Assembly: GCA_947095585.1 (NCBI GenBank)
Contig: OX352764.1
Coordinates: forward strand, 7,115,001 to 7,179,000
Length of the DNA stretch: 64,000 nt
Direction: 5' to 3'
Source: Nephrocerus scutellatus
Taxonomy: Eukaryota; Arthropoda; Insecta; Diptera; Pipunculidae
The notes under the pieces: generated by a model
Told to the model about the DNA's origin: nothing
Seen by the model: only the letters and a program-made list of their open reading frames with translations
Database searches by the model: none
In this document: piece after piece, positions 11,245 through 23,300 of the stretch
How positions within the stretch are numbered: position 1 is the stretch's first letter
Layout of the letters: each line of letters opens with the position of its first letter
Program-made: the position numbers and the translations under genes

Positions 11245-12344
11245 CTCATGAAATTGCAGACAGAGCAACGGGCAATTTGCTAGCCTGGAGCTAGCTTGGA
11301 AATGCGAAGAAAGCCTTGTCTATGGAGCTGACGGCTTACTTTCTTTGGGACATTGAAGTATTTTTGACTCAGTTTCGTCTAAGTTAGGCGTTACAAAAAT
11401 TCCGTCTAACTTTCGTATAGGTGGGCAAGAGAGTGTACCTACAACATTCCCAAACCTGCCAATAATATACTCGTACATATAAATTTTTATAAAAATTAAA
11501 AATCGTTTAGTAAATGTGATTTATATTAACATTTTACATTCTATGTGAACCAATATTTATTATTGATTTAAATTTTCTCTTCTGTTCAGATAACTCAAAA
11601 ACATTTCAGTAGAAATTTTTTTTATTAAATGATACGTTCTAAATGAGAGCAAGGAAAGTTATCGAACCATCGAACCTCCGGCGACGCCTTGACAAATTTA
11701 AATGAATCGCCTCGATAATCTTTCCAATGCAGCTATGAATTTTATTTACGTAGTAACAAGTTTATTGTCCATCGAATTGTTTACTGGATTTGTGATGGCG
11801 TCCAAAAGGATATGAAGATTTTTTTCGTCTTTTTTCGTAGACAACCCCAGACTAACAGACATTAAGTTCTGACCAGAGACAAACTGAAACATTTTGCGAT
11901 TGGGTGACTGACTATAAACCGATGATTATCCATTGGAAGATATTTTCTCGTCTCGTCTCGCAGCATCCACTGAAAACGCAAAACAAGAACATTAGCAACG
12001 ACATTAGAGTAACACGCCGTACCTCGCGACAGTCGTTCGTTCGTCGTTCCAATTCAAAGTCAAAAGTCGCCACTTTTTTGTGACGCCCGAAATATAAAAG
12101 AGTTTCTGCGTGCGATGACATTGAAATAGCAAGGTCAGGGTTGACTTTGGAAGATTTCTTGTGAAAATTCCGCAGTTGAATATTAAATTATAAAATCGAA
12201 TTATGCGACAGCGACAGCACATACCAAGGGATGGTGTCTGTCTCTCCAGAGAGGGTTGAAGAACATGAAAGGCATTTCAAAATGAGCTGAACTATCCAGT
12301 CAACCCGGTTGGTATTTATCAAATTTGAGAAAAAAAACTTAATT
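11245..12344. other. no supported gene
   Basis: AT-rich, nothing recognised. A T-run on the complementary strand at 12331-12337 is the terminator for the next tRNA. Confidence 0.5.
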
Positions 12345-12416
12345 GTTTCCGCCCGGGATCGAACCGGGGGCCTTCCGCGTGTTAGGCGGATGTGATAACC
12401 ACTACACCACGGAAAC
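12345..12416 (-). tRNA. tRNA-Val (AAC)
   Basis: A second complete cloverleaf, identical over 72 nt to 9070-9141, with anticodon AAC, intact A and B boxes, and a T7 terminator just past the 3' end. The flanks are unrelated to the first copy apart from short AT stretches. Confidence 0.96.
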
Positions 12417-12899
12417 AGTTATCTGTAGAGCGACACTTCCTCTTATTTCTTTGGTAAGGACACAATAATAAATTGGACCACAGAAGAGCATAAAACTGCA
12501 ATGAATATTGATGGTAGGCCACCTCAAGATGGGAGGGGGTATGGTGACCGACATTAGTATCGATTTTATAGTTGTTGGGGTTTGCTGCGATAAATAAGAT
12601 GATGGTAAGATACCTCTATGGGTTATTAGTATCAAATTTTACACTCAACGCCGGGCACTCAACCACTGCGAAAAATTATTTTAGTTCACTTAATTGTGCA
12701 CGACGCCATCTGCTGTAGACTACAAGGATAAGGATTATACAAACCCATGACTCAGTAATATTGTTTATGGTTTGTATATAACATTTATTCGTGTGAAGTG
12801 CGTATGGGGCAGCTCTAATATTAACGACAGGTGTGAGTTACTTTTCGATTACATTTTGAGTAGAAACCTGTAAAATATCCCTCGTAACCAGTCAACAAG
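12417..12899. other. no supported gene
   Basis: Nothing recognised on either strand. Confidence 0.5.
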
Positions 12900-14455
12900 A
12901 AGTTTTAGATATTACTCTTGTCACCGAATCTCTCAACCAAAGAATTCCAGACACAATCCAGGTACAATCAATTCAGTTTAGATGATAAACCCGCTCGCCA
13001 TTCAGCCTACAGAAATCGTAGGAAGACTGACTGGCTCAATTACAGAGAAATTCTTAAACGCCTTTTAAACTTAAACTCTGATTTTTTTATTCCTCCCACT
13101 TAGAACTAATGAACTTGACAACAAGGTCAAGGCACTCACCTGGGTCTTTAATAAAGCGCTGTCGGCTTTCTGCCCTCTTATTCGTCCAAGAGGCAAGAAG
13201 AGACCATTGTGCACTTTGGGGCTTGGACATATTAGAAACAGCTGCAGAAAGCTATTCAACGTAGTCAAAGTATCCCTGAAACTTTATAAAAAAAAAAGAA
13301 TTAAGGACAGCTAAGCGCTCTTCTTGGAGATAAAAATAAAATAAAAAATTCCAAGTATTGAAATTGAAAAACCAATTGTTTAAATTACATTTGGCGGACT
13401 ACCTCAAGCGAAGAATCGCTCAATCTGCTTTTAGAAACTCAATTCACAGGCAGATCCCATGTTTTAAGTAATGTCAGCCTTAATAGGGTAGACACACGTA
13501 CAACCATCTCGAATGATCCCGCAGGACCAGACGGCATAATTCTAGCCAAGCTGCAAAGGACTTCGGATATTATTCTTCCTTTGCTAGAAACAATTCTCAA
13601 TAGTTGTCTCGATCTGGGCCACATTCCAGCTTTATAGCGAGTAGTGACCAATTAGTCTGTCATAATTCCTATTAAAAACTGATCGTTATCCATGTACATG
13701 CACACGCATCGACAACAGACTCCTGTCTAAAGATCCATAAACTATCATAAGCTTTAAACCATGTCTACAGATCAACACGCGTATTGTCGATCTCAAGGTG
13801 ATGAGTGAGGAGTGGAGTACTGTCTGAGACATTCCGGGAAACTGTACGGCTGACGAACTCGCCAAACAAGGAACCACACTACCCATCTTATTTGAATATG
13901 GTTCCATAGGCATACCAATCGCTACATGCAAACCCATGTTAAAGCGAGATGCTAATGAAAAAACTTATCGTATGTGGTCAAACGGTACAACTTGCATAGC
14001 GACAAAGCAGATCTGGCGCAAGCTGGATCCAAAACGCTCCAAGTGTTTCAGATCTCAAAAAAGATCTCACATCGGTGCTATTGTAGATGTCATCACTGGA
14101 CACTGTCACATAGGCTAGCAAGACTTGGAGTCTTCTCGAATGACTTCTGCAGAAGCAGCATGGATGAGGAGGAGGAGGAGGAGGAGGAGGAGGAGGATAC
14201 CATCGTCCATCTTTCTGTACTTGTCCAGCCCTGTCCCAAAAGCGTAAACTCCATATGGAAGCTTTCTTCCACAACGACTCTAATGATCTCATCAATATTG
14301 ACATTGGTAGTCTCCTACGCTTCATACGAAGCTCTAATTGGTTAATCGAGTAGGTGGAAGGAATTTTTCCTGATCCGTGTGGTATCACAATGGACCATTA
14401 CTGGTCTAAGTGTGTCGGTTTCACTGACAGCCACCTTAACCTAACCTAACATAAC
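12900..14455 (+). mobile_element. R1/LOA/I-group non-LTR remnant with RNase H end
   Basis: Order on the + strand fits one decayed ORF2. The endonuclease tail comes first (QFSLDDKPARHSAYRNR, then TDWLNYREILKRLL). The RT start follows (NDPAGPDGIILAKLQ, LDLGHIP), with most of the RT deleted. Next is the RNase H end (GNCTADELAKQGT at about 13838-13876), then MWSNGTTCIATKQIW and a cysteine/histidine tail with a run of ten GAG codons (about 14165-14196). The 3' end is CAGCCACCTTAACCTAACCTAAC plus an A-run. Related 3' ends occur at 39470-40230 and 52540-52745. Many stops; inactive. Confidence 0.75.
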
Positions 14456-14479
14456 ATCCAAAAAAAATTATTGAACAGA

Positions 14480-15130
14480 CTTTTTTCTCTTCAAGCGATT
14501 GTTCAATGACCGTATGGATTCGATGAAATTGGAGTCCAAATTGATGATCTGGTATAAGATTTCTCTCTGCGATGAAGGGTTCAAACTTTTTAGTAAGAGT
14601 TTTTCAAATAGTTTCGAAATAATCGGCCGATATGATGTTGGTCCATGTGGTGGTTTACCTAGGCTTAGGAATCGTAATGACTTCAGCCACCCTTCATAAC
14701 TGCGGTACGTATTTCAGTCTGAATGATGCAGTGATCAAATTAGTTATTTTGATTATTGCCTTACTTGGAAGTTCTCTGACTATTTGTCCAATGATAAGGT
14801 CAAAGCCAGGAGCCTTTTTTTGAGCAACATTAGTTTTTATTTCTTTTTCTTTCTTCAGCCAATGCAACTAGTGGCATTGGTATCCTTTCTTGCTCAATAT
14901 TATCAGGAAGAATTTCAATACTTTGTCAACTAGGTTCAGTTGGAATGTTCCGTCTAGATGTTCTGCAAACCTTGATGCTTCTATATAGTTGTATCTGGCT
15001 TTTGCATAATTGATCTTTTTAGCTTCCCGGTTGATTTCCAAAGTGAATATTCAGTGCTAAAAGTAAACGTACGTAGGGATTCACTTATTGTATTATTTTT
15101 CAGATATTCGATCTCTTCGCTTAGTTGAAA
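14480..15130 (-). mobile_element. Jockey-type reverse transcriptase remnant
   Basis: The - strand reads KKAPGFDLIIGQIVRELPSK, then ITNLITASFRLKYVPQL, VAEVITIPKP, EPFIAERNLIPDHQFG and an FHRIHTVIEQSLEEKK tail. These are the first RT blocks of Jockey-clade elements. The IxLLP block is deleted and stops interrupt the frame. Upstream parts to about 15130 carry weak EN-RT linker similarity. Confidence 0.75.
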
Positions 15131-16224
15131 AGTGAGGTTAATTAACCTGGTTTTATCTTGTGGGGCCCTGGTATAATGCGAATGTTTCCTCGCTTTTCTT
15201 TTTCTTTATTTAGAATAGAAGCCGACTACTCCAAAAGTACTTGCAAAGTAGATAGAGCTACCGTCTAAGTGAATATTAGTGTGTTTGTGTGCATAATAAG
15301 TAATCACCAGTGTAGTTTGTTAATTTTTGCTTCTTTTTTTTTTAATTAAAGTTACAATTTGTGAATTAATAAACTTGTGTTTTTATTTGAAAACTCCATT
15401 ACAAACTCGAAAGTCTAAATTTCGTAACAACATAATATATTGTATGTTGCTAAAAGAAGGTTAAAAATGTGCTTGTATGCATCTGCCATTAAAAAATGTC
15501 CTTTCTGCGATTGCGTAAGCTATTACCTCACTTCTCGCCCCAATAACTTATACTTTATCTGGCTCCTATACTCACTGGGGCAAAGATTATTAAAAAAAAA
15601 AAGAAATCAAAATAAATGAAGAGGAAGAAATTGCATAAGGATTCAGACAAAAGCAGTTGAATACGAAGAAGACTACCTACTACTGGCACATTACTACCTA
15701 CGGTGAGAAAATAAATTCCATCTTAAGGTAAAATATGACCGTCTATGTATTCGCCAGGATGCCAGCAGTAGTCGTCTTCAATTATATTGAACAGGACAAT
15801 TGTATTTGGCTTAAAAAGTATCTTCTACATTTGATAGAAAAAAGCAACCAACAAAAAAAACTTAAACTCCAGACAAAAGGACGACTGTTTAGTCAGTCGA
15901 TGATGTGATTCATTTTCTGTCCTTTGCAAGTGTAAGCAGTGCGGGCGAGCACACTTCCTAATGTATTCAGTTGATATTTGTGTCATGCATAAGCGGTCAT
16001 CAAATTTCCATTTCAAAGTCAAAGCGTTGGCAGCGAGCGCATTATGTATTCAAAAGGCAGAAAGATTGGATGAGCATCTCTGTATCGTATCGCAAAAGAT
16101 ATGAATGAATATTTGGGTTTTTTTTTCTTTTTGAGAGAAAAGGAACAACTTATGACGCAATAATTCCCTCTACTATGGCTGTGAGTATTCTTTTTTCTTC
16201 AGAATCTTGTGCCAATGTCAATGT
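15131..16224. other. no supported gene
   Basis: AT-rich, no gene recognised. A mixed A-run lies near 15590-15602. Confidence 0.5.
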
Positions 16225-16329
16225 GACGTAATCAGTTATTATCTTGGATGGATTGGTATTTGTTGCAAATCGTGTACTTGTGGATTTGCCACAAATACCA
16301 ATCCCTCCAAGATAATAACTAATTGCGTA
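16225..16329. ncRNA. long near-perfect hairpin, candidate small-RNA precursor or foldback
   Basis: The arm 16234-16271 is the reverse complement of 16283-16320 at 36 of 38 positions, with an 11-nt loop (GTGTACTTGTG). Pairing continues weakly outward (ACGTAAT against ATTGCGT). The two mismatches lie inside the stem, as in many microRNA or hairpin-RNA precursors. I recognise no known microRNA. A short foldback transposon would look the same. Transcription is not shown by the sequence. Confidence 0.5.
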
Positions 16330-17111
16330 TTTGTGTGTTTATTTCTTAAGATGCTTTGACTTTGTCGAGATACGACACAAATGACATTCTCTGTTGGCCT
16401 TCGCCCTACAACAATAGAGTCGGTGGCGTTAAATTGGGAACAATAATCTCAACACAACAATCACTTTGATATTAGTCCTCCCTCGCGTTCTTTATTTTTT
16501 TTTATTTTTTTGATATCCAATAACGCCCTCATTGTCTTAGACAAAAAAAAACCAAAATTTTCTTCAAGTATCGATTTGCCTTCTTGCGTTTCATCAACAA
16601 TACGTCATCAACGATTTGCGATGCTGTCTATTTCTGTGATGTCATCATATTGTTGTTGGTCCTTGCAGTGTAAATCATGACCGGTTTGGTTCTGTTTAGT
16701 GTGCATAGCTGTAAGTGTGGTGAGTGGTGAAAACTATCTTTTCCTGTTATGCAGACCCACACACGAGCTATACTGCGACTCAAATCCTCAATGAAATCAA
16801 ACCAACTGCTGAGGATAACAAAACTCGTACAGCAACAAACTATCATCTGCTCCTCCGCCAACCAACTCCTTGTCCTAATACTCGCAGATAGATACAACTG
16901 ACAAAACTTAATCCCCACATTCTCAAACCTATCTGCCGCCCATTGCGAAGGAATCTTGCGCGCGCATGTCCTTTCGCTATTGTTACGTTTGTTGTAATGG
17001 TGAGGAGTGCTTGGGGTGTTGAGGGGTACTCGTTCGGTTGGTCCTTCGTGTATACAAAGAAGGACCAAATTCACTTTCTTCGCTGGGCAACCCGAAAAAG
17101 TGAAATTTTCC
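16330..17111. other. upstream region of Proct, no coding call
   Basis: A 148-codon frame on the - strand at 16628-17074 shows no family features and is probably chance. The interval probably holds cis-regulatory DNA for Proct, but no specific site is supported. Confidence 0.4.
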
Positions 17112-17119
17112 TATAAATA
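17112..17119 (+). promoter_or_regulatory. TATA box, candidate Proct promoter
   Basis: TATAAATA lies 28 bp upstream of an initiator-like ATTCGGTTTA (start near 17140). This TATA/initiator spacing is canonical for insect RNA polymerase II promoters. The next likely splice donor is ATA|GTAAGT at 17299/17300, and the Proct coding exon starts with an acceptor at 20301/20302 on the same strand. The assignment to Proct is inferred from order and strand. Confidence 0.5.
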
Positions 17120-17139
17120 CTAATGTGACGGCTCGATTC

Positions 17140-17299
17140 GGTTTAGATACTCGAAAGAAGTCCCCAGAGTTTACAAACGGAACGCACGGATACTTGAAGA
17201 ATTGCTTTTGTTATTGTTATTGTTGTTCTTGTGTTGAAAGTGAATATTCATAATTAGTGCACCTACTTATCTACTTAGATTGCAGCGGCTACTGATATA
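17140..17299 (+). other. putative 5'UTR exon of Proct
   Basis: From the predicted start near 17140 to a GTAAGT donor at 17300. It carries no upstream ATG frame of note. Splicing to 20302 would give a 3.0 kb 5'UTR intron containing two SINE copies. Predicted from signals only; a different first exon is possible. Confidence 0.35.
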
Positions 17300-17922
17300 G
17301 TAAGTAACTAACTTTGCTGTTGTTGTTGTTATTGCGGGCAACTGAACGAAATGGAAAATATTAAATCACATTACCGTGAAAATTTAAGTGCAAATGCGAG
17401 ATAATAGACGGATGGATTTATTGCGATTATTGTTTGTTTGTGTTTTCTAGTGTGTGAGTGTTATGCGCTAATACTGTCAGTGCGAAATTGAATTTAATTT
17501 TGTATTTTGTAATTGTTAACTATTTAGCAACAGCACCTGAGTGCACAAACATTGCATTGCAATCGAAAGAAAGAAGGAAAACCAACGAAAGTAGAAAAAG
17601 CCACTCGTCTGGAAATTATAGCTCACCTACTTGTGGGGTACTCCTGCGAGGAGTATCTCTATGTGTGACCCTAATGAGAAATTACAAGAAATTACAAGAA
17701 ATTGCATTGCAATTAAGAGTATGGCGCGTTTAACAGGAGGTTGCAAAACTGCATTTCTACGGTTCGATTGATCGCCCACTAGCCAGCGGTCGCCTAAGAA
17801 GGCTGGCGGCAGTAGTTGTGCCGCAATATTGCGTGTGGTTGCAAAATTTTAATTTTTTTTCTTTAGTCAATCGCCAAAAAGCGAACAACATGTTGAACAA
17901 AATAAAACAACAGCGACACAAT

Positions 17923-18180
17923 GCTATGTGGTCTAGTGGTTAAAGCGTTGGACTTCTGAGCAAGTGCGTTCGAAGTTCGAATCCCAGAAAAATACAAAGA
18001 ATCTTTTTTACGGTCCCACCTCTAGCGAATGTCTGACAAACGTCCGTCCGAGAGTTAAACTGTCACGGTTAGCTTCTTAATTAATTTCGGATTATAAGTG
18101 TGGCCTATTTGTGTGCAAAAATATAACTGGCATAGCACGAATGGTCGTGGGAAGTTATGTCTTTGGACCAACAACAGTTT
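17923..18180 (+). mobile_element. tRNA-derived SINE (copy 2)
   Basis: The tRNA-like head contains GTGGTCTAGTGGTTAAAGCG (A box), TTGGACTTCTGAGCA (like a tRNA-Arg anticodon arm) and AGTTCGAATCCCAG (intact B box). The shared body follows (ACGGTCCCACCTCTAGCGAA, then TCTGACAAACGTCCGT) and the tail AAAAATATAACTGGCATAGC with GGACCAACAACAG. Confidence 0.8.
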
Positions 18181-18304
18181 CTCGTGAGACGTTGAAGTGA
18201 TTGCCCCATAAATGTAGCAGAGGAGACTATTTATTGGATAAAGTAATTATTACTTTTCTAAATTCTCTATATTTACTTTGCGTATTCGTGTGTTTGTCTG
18301 TTTG

Positions 18305-18425
18305 TCATGATATTTTTCGATAAATTTTTAACTTTGCACACATGTGTATTTTCGGTGACAACACTTTCTACTAAAATTTGCCAGTTATCAGGCAGCGGGG
18401 TCAGGGGGCTCCCATATAATTGTTT
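18305..18425 (-). repeat. dispersed repeat monomer (CACATGTGTGCAAAG family)
   Basis: On the - strand this reads GAAAGTGTTGTCACCGAAAATACACATGTGTGCAAAG and GAGCCCCCTGACCCCG-type segments. It matches the units at 36860-37075, 48690-49365 and 52200-52475. No coding function. Confidence 0.65.
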
Positions 18426-18833
18426 TTTAATAATAATGCCATATAGCGGCATTAGATCACGCCATACTATAATGGCTGAAGTAGTGAAGTAGAATTAGTT
18501 TTTCTTAGTATTCTTAGTATTTAAAACCAATCCATCAGTCATACCAATTGAGTCAAATTCGATTTTTACCAAAAACTGAGACAAAAAACACTTTAATGTC
18601 ACAAAGGAAGTGGCGGAACTATTCATATGATGAGTAGCTTTGTTACACCATTCCATCAGTTGCGATTATACTGCCAACCACTTGATATATTGCCAACCTG
18701 TACTTTGTTGTGCTCTCATTTATTTGCAACCCAAGATTTCATGCCGCTCGCTCGACGTGAATGACAGCTTCAAGTACAACTTTGTGGTTCTTTCGACGAT
18801 GTCAATATCGTTTGCGTATGTCAGTATTGTGGT

Positions 18834-19106
18834 CGCTGTGGCTCTAATGGTTAGTGCGTTGGACTCCTGAGCAGAAGGTTCGAACTCAAGGTTCGAATCC
18901 CAGAAAACACCAAAAGTATATTTTCACGGTCCTCACCTCTCGCGAATGGCTGACAAGAGTTCGAGAGCAATAACTTGTCATGGAAAGCTTTTCAATTCGC
19001 CTTTAGGACACCATATTAAATTGTAGGTCCTTTGCATTTTTATGCAAAAATATAACACACACAACACAAATGGTCGCGAGAAGCTAGCCCTTGAACCGCA
19101 ATTGTT
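18834..19106 (+). mobile_element. tRNA-derived SINE (copy 3)
   Basis: The best preserved copy. The head is GGCTCTAATGGTTAGTGCG (A box), TTGGACTCCTGAGCA and GGTTCGAATCCCAG (B box). The body has CGGTCCTCACCTCTCGCGAA and the tail has TATAACACACACAACACAAA, then GGTCGCGAGAAGCTAGCCC. About 270 bp. Confidence 0.85.
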
Positions 19107-19109
19107 TGT

Positions 19110-19300
19110 CGCCCCAAATATTATTCAAGTCAGTATCGGGAAGGACCTTTAGAGACTTGTTGTTACCTTCCGCCGTTAATTCAGAGTCTCGGATAACTTC
19201 CTCAATTACCAGGTTGAAGAGGTAGCAGCCCATCCATCCCCTTTCGGATATTGATCTGGATATTTTTAATTTGCTTATAATATGGCTCATGGTCAACCTT
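19110..19300 (-). mobile_element. RTE-type RT fragment
   Basis: On the - strand, LFNLVIEEVIRDSELTAEGN corresponds to the LFN.ALEKVIRDS block of the fragments at 10860 and 52880. Related debris may continue to about 19780. Inactive. Confidence 0.6.
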
Positions 19301-20301
19301 CATAGTTGTGTAAGTTTTTTGTTGATACTGATTTACGAGTATCTCACAGCTTTATGTAAATTATGCCGTGGCTTGGCTATAATAGGTTGCTTTCAAGTAT
19401 ATAAACAGATTGTGTAATGAGTTTTGGAACTCTGGACATTTTTCCATCGTTAATCACGTCGATTGATAGACTCATAGGTCTCTTTTTTTATCCAGGTAGC
19501 TATCCAGTTAAGTGAATTGGACATGGTTAGATTGTCCTTTTTAAATTTGTACCTTTCGATCAACCTTACCGTTTCTCCCAAAATTCTTATAATCTCGTTT
19601 CAAATAAAATGTCAAAATTTTTTTCATAAATGCTTAAGTAGATATATATTGCCACCAAAGGGGCTCGTACTAATTATTTATGCTTCAATGATTCTTTTTC
19701 AGTTCACTGGGTCCCACAGATTTTGTCCTTCGCCATTTTCCAAGCTTCGTATTTCGGTGTATTTGAAGCTCCGCTGTGTTGAAAGGAAGTAATTTTTCTT
19801 GTTGGCCAGTAATACCAACCTTCCTCTACGCCCCCCAACCATCACTAGCTAAGCACCATTTAGCTCGATATACACAGAGGCAATAAGGCTAATCGTCTCT
19901 CTCATTACTGATTCATTAAACTCGTAACTCAACCCTGAAGTCCTTTTGAAGTCATAAAATGTCTTCAGGTACTACCGCAAAGTTCTTCCTTTTATTACCA
20001 TGAATCCACTTTGCGCTCTGTCGTGCTCTTAAGGAGATGATTCGCGAATGTGAATGCTTCACTGGAGCCAATTCCATCACTTGATTGATTTTTTCATTAT
20101 TTTGATTTTATGACCATCTCAGTTGGATGCGTAATGTTGTTGTTGGTTGACTGTAATCTTTAATGGCTAATTAAGCAAAAAATCCTTCGTTGTAAGTCGC
20201 TCCACTCCACATTAACACTACCTGCCTTCTTCACACGATTGAGTAATCCTACTTAACTGTTTTTTTTTATTACCATTTTCTACCTGTCTGTTTACTTGCA
20301 G
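19301..20301. other. end of the 5' intron of Proct; no separate gene
   Basis: Fragmentary repeat sequence, ending in a polypyrimidine tract and the acceptor TTTACTTGCAG (ends 20301) that opens the Proct exon. Confidence 0.5.
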
Positions 20302-20392
20302 GACAAGTTACACAGTGCAGTGCGAGGTACTGCACCAGAAAAAAATAATCAAACCACACGACACCAGCTCGCAAACGCAAAACCGGAACAAG

Positions 20393-23300
20393 ATGACATC
20401 GTTGGCGAAAATCTGCGCTGCATTATTTTGCATGGGAATCTGGCTGGCGGCACAGTGCGACTGTCGATATCTGCCGACAAGGTCACATGGCGATGAATTG
20501 GACAAATTACGCGAACTCATGTTACAGGTGAGACTGTGAGGCTGTGTCGCTGTAGCGCCACATGACGTAATTGTTATTGCCGGCATGATTTCATTTCACC
20601 GTCGACACACAATTTTCATTTTTTCACCTCGATTGGGCCAATTATTGAAACGAATCTGGATCGGGCGTCATTAAGTGAAAAGCAATTTTAATGCGATGAC
20701 GATGAGAATAATAACGTGATATTACGTTTTTACACATATGACAATATAACGGTGCAATTATTGCCATATCTCGCGGTTATAACGTTAATTGCGATCGGAT
20801 ATTGTGAAAGAGTACGTAATGGCGGAGCATGTATGTCCGTTTGTACGTTTATTTGTCCGCTTTTGCATTTACTTACTAATAATTGTGGATTTATGTTTCG
20901 TACCAATTTAATTTACACTTATTGGGCCATGATTATTGTGTTACTGGGTTTATAGGGATAATGTTTAATCGTTAAACCAACAACTGTGACTGTAGCAGTG
21001 TAGCAGCGCTTCAGCTCTGCTATTCTGAAGTATTCCACTGGAAATGCGGTTTTAACCCGAAATGAGACCGAAAAACTTTGAACTTTCTCCGTTCAAAATT
21101 TTAAATCAACAAAATATTAAATTAGTTACTGATGGCTTCGCACATTATCAGCTAAATTACAAATCAACAAACGGACCGACAGACAGACAGTTTATTTGAG
21201 ATGATATGGTTTGGTTTTCCTGTATGGAATTTGTTGGTTTTTTATTTTAGTCATCATAATCATATTTAGCTTTACAACCGGGGTCCGGTCCTGGCCTCCT
21301 GCAAAAAGTTTCTCCACCGGTACCGATTTTGAGCGGAACGTCATCCGGTTTTGCATCCTTAAACTCTGGGCGTCCTGGTCTACGCTATTATTTCAGCGTA
21401 GGCTTAACCGGCTTCGCTCTCGGGAGCTTCCTTCCTTTAAATCCTTTTGAAAGATGGTAAACGAATGAAGCGACACAGGGATACCTGTGTGTTTCCCATA
21501 GCCTCCTATTTTTTCAGTAGGGTTTGGAAGGGGTGGGGCTGACATATTTTACACGATAACAACATTTGCATTGAAATACTGCAATCCTATTGTTGTTCTA
21601 TATTTCCACTTAAAGAGGCACTGTATTTCGTACAATCTATAGTGGTATTGCCCAATGTTGGCGGTTCTGTGGGCACGTAATTGAGGCCGCATTCATTCTA
21701 TCCCTCAGTTTGTCTCCTCTGTCACTCTACAATTGATATGTCCATTGGTACAGGTACAACAGTGGTAGAGGTGCTCGTGGAGTCGGGGTCGTTCACGGGA
21801 GCATGCCGTGGCATCTTTGCGACGCTCCCGCAACAGTCTCGCTCTCTCGACACCGGACTTTGGGATACCTGTGTGTTTCCCATAGCTTCCTATTTTTTCA
21901 GTTGGGTTTGGAAGAGGTGGGGCTGACATATTTTATTTTAATACATTTTTATAGGCTTACTTCAAATCTTTAGATATAAATATTTGCTTAAATTGATAGT
22001 CCAAATAAACTCTATTAAAAAACACATGAATCTCCGCATTAGCACGTCTGAGTCGTGAGCTACACTGAATAGAAAGGAGGGCTTTGACGAATCTGCGCGT
22101 TTACCCTTCCCCACTTGCCAGCGACGCAAAATCAAGGTCTTATTATCAAGACCATATAAGTATACACATCAATAACTAATAGCAAGGGAATCATTAAGGC
22201 AAGACGATATAGACCATTTCGTTACGCTACTATTTTCGTTCATGTTTCGATTTTAAAGACGTTTCACCTCAAAAAAGCGCTCCCACACACCTCTGTGTTA
22301 CCAACACTATTCATCTCAGCGATCCTGTCCCAAAATAAACCACAAGACCCACAAAACTCGCTGAAGCCTGCGCTAATATAAAAAATATAGTGCGTGTGTC
22401 AGTGTACAGTGAAACTTCTTAAGGCTATGTATCAACCATTGGATTAGTATTAGTTCAATACAGATCGCACTATAAGTTTTCAAATGCAACATTCTCCGCA
22501 TAAACCATGGTGTTCCCGAAGACTCTGTTTTGTCTCCGACTCTCTTTCTCATTTTCATTAATGATCTCCTATCCGCTACTTCTTATCCATCTAATCATTG
22601 TTTCACTGACGACAGCACACTCAGCTTCTTATATAACTTTGAGGAACTTCCCTCTACTACTATAGACACACGAGCTAATGTATTCTGCTATGCGAGTGAC
22701 TACACACACCCGTGTATGTATATTTAGTTGTAATTCAGTCTAAAGACTAATTTATCTTAGAAACCTAATAGTATGCAACGTTAAATGTAGGTCTTTCATT
22801 CATATGCCATAGGTCATTCAGGCAGAAGCGAGTTCTGAAATAGACTGAAAAACTGAAAAAAAAACTCATTTTACTTTACAAACGTTTAAGGTTAAAAAAA
22901 AATCTATAACGATGAGTTGCGATGATTGAGTTTGAGGGGTTACTACCCCTGAGCAAACTACAAATTACAAATGAATTACGCCATCGCAAGCCGAGCGATA
23001 AACAATTGTTTTAAAACAAGTCCGATCAAATTTTGACTGGTAAAAGCCGAGATATACGACACGACAAACAAACGTACAAACGGACAAACGTACAAATGTA
23101 CAAAAGTATACGCACGTTCGCTGAAAAAATTTCATGTCCTCTGAATATAAGCTTCGCCCTTCGGGCTCGCAATTAGTTCAATACAGATCGTACTGGAAGT
23201 TTTCAAATGCAATGCTCACAGCATAAGCCCCGGTGTTCCCCAAGGCTCTGTTATATCACCGACACTCTTTCTAATTTTCATTAATGATCTCCTATCTGCT

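Noticed and set aside
13978..14388. 136-codon frame on the - strand with polyproline
   Set aside because: Polyproline comes from reading the GAG run backwards. The real content is the R1-type tail on the + strand.
16628..17074. 148-codon frame on the - strand just upstream of the Proct TATA box
   Set aside because: No motif or family, and it overlaps predicted promoter DNA on the other strand.
17923..17990. possible tRNA-Arg gene
   Set aside because: The head has A and B boxes, but the acceptor stem does not pair and the sequence continues into a shared SINE body.
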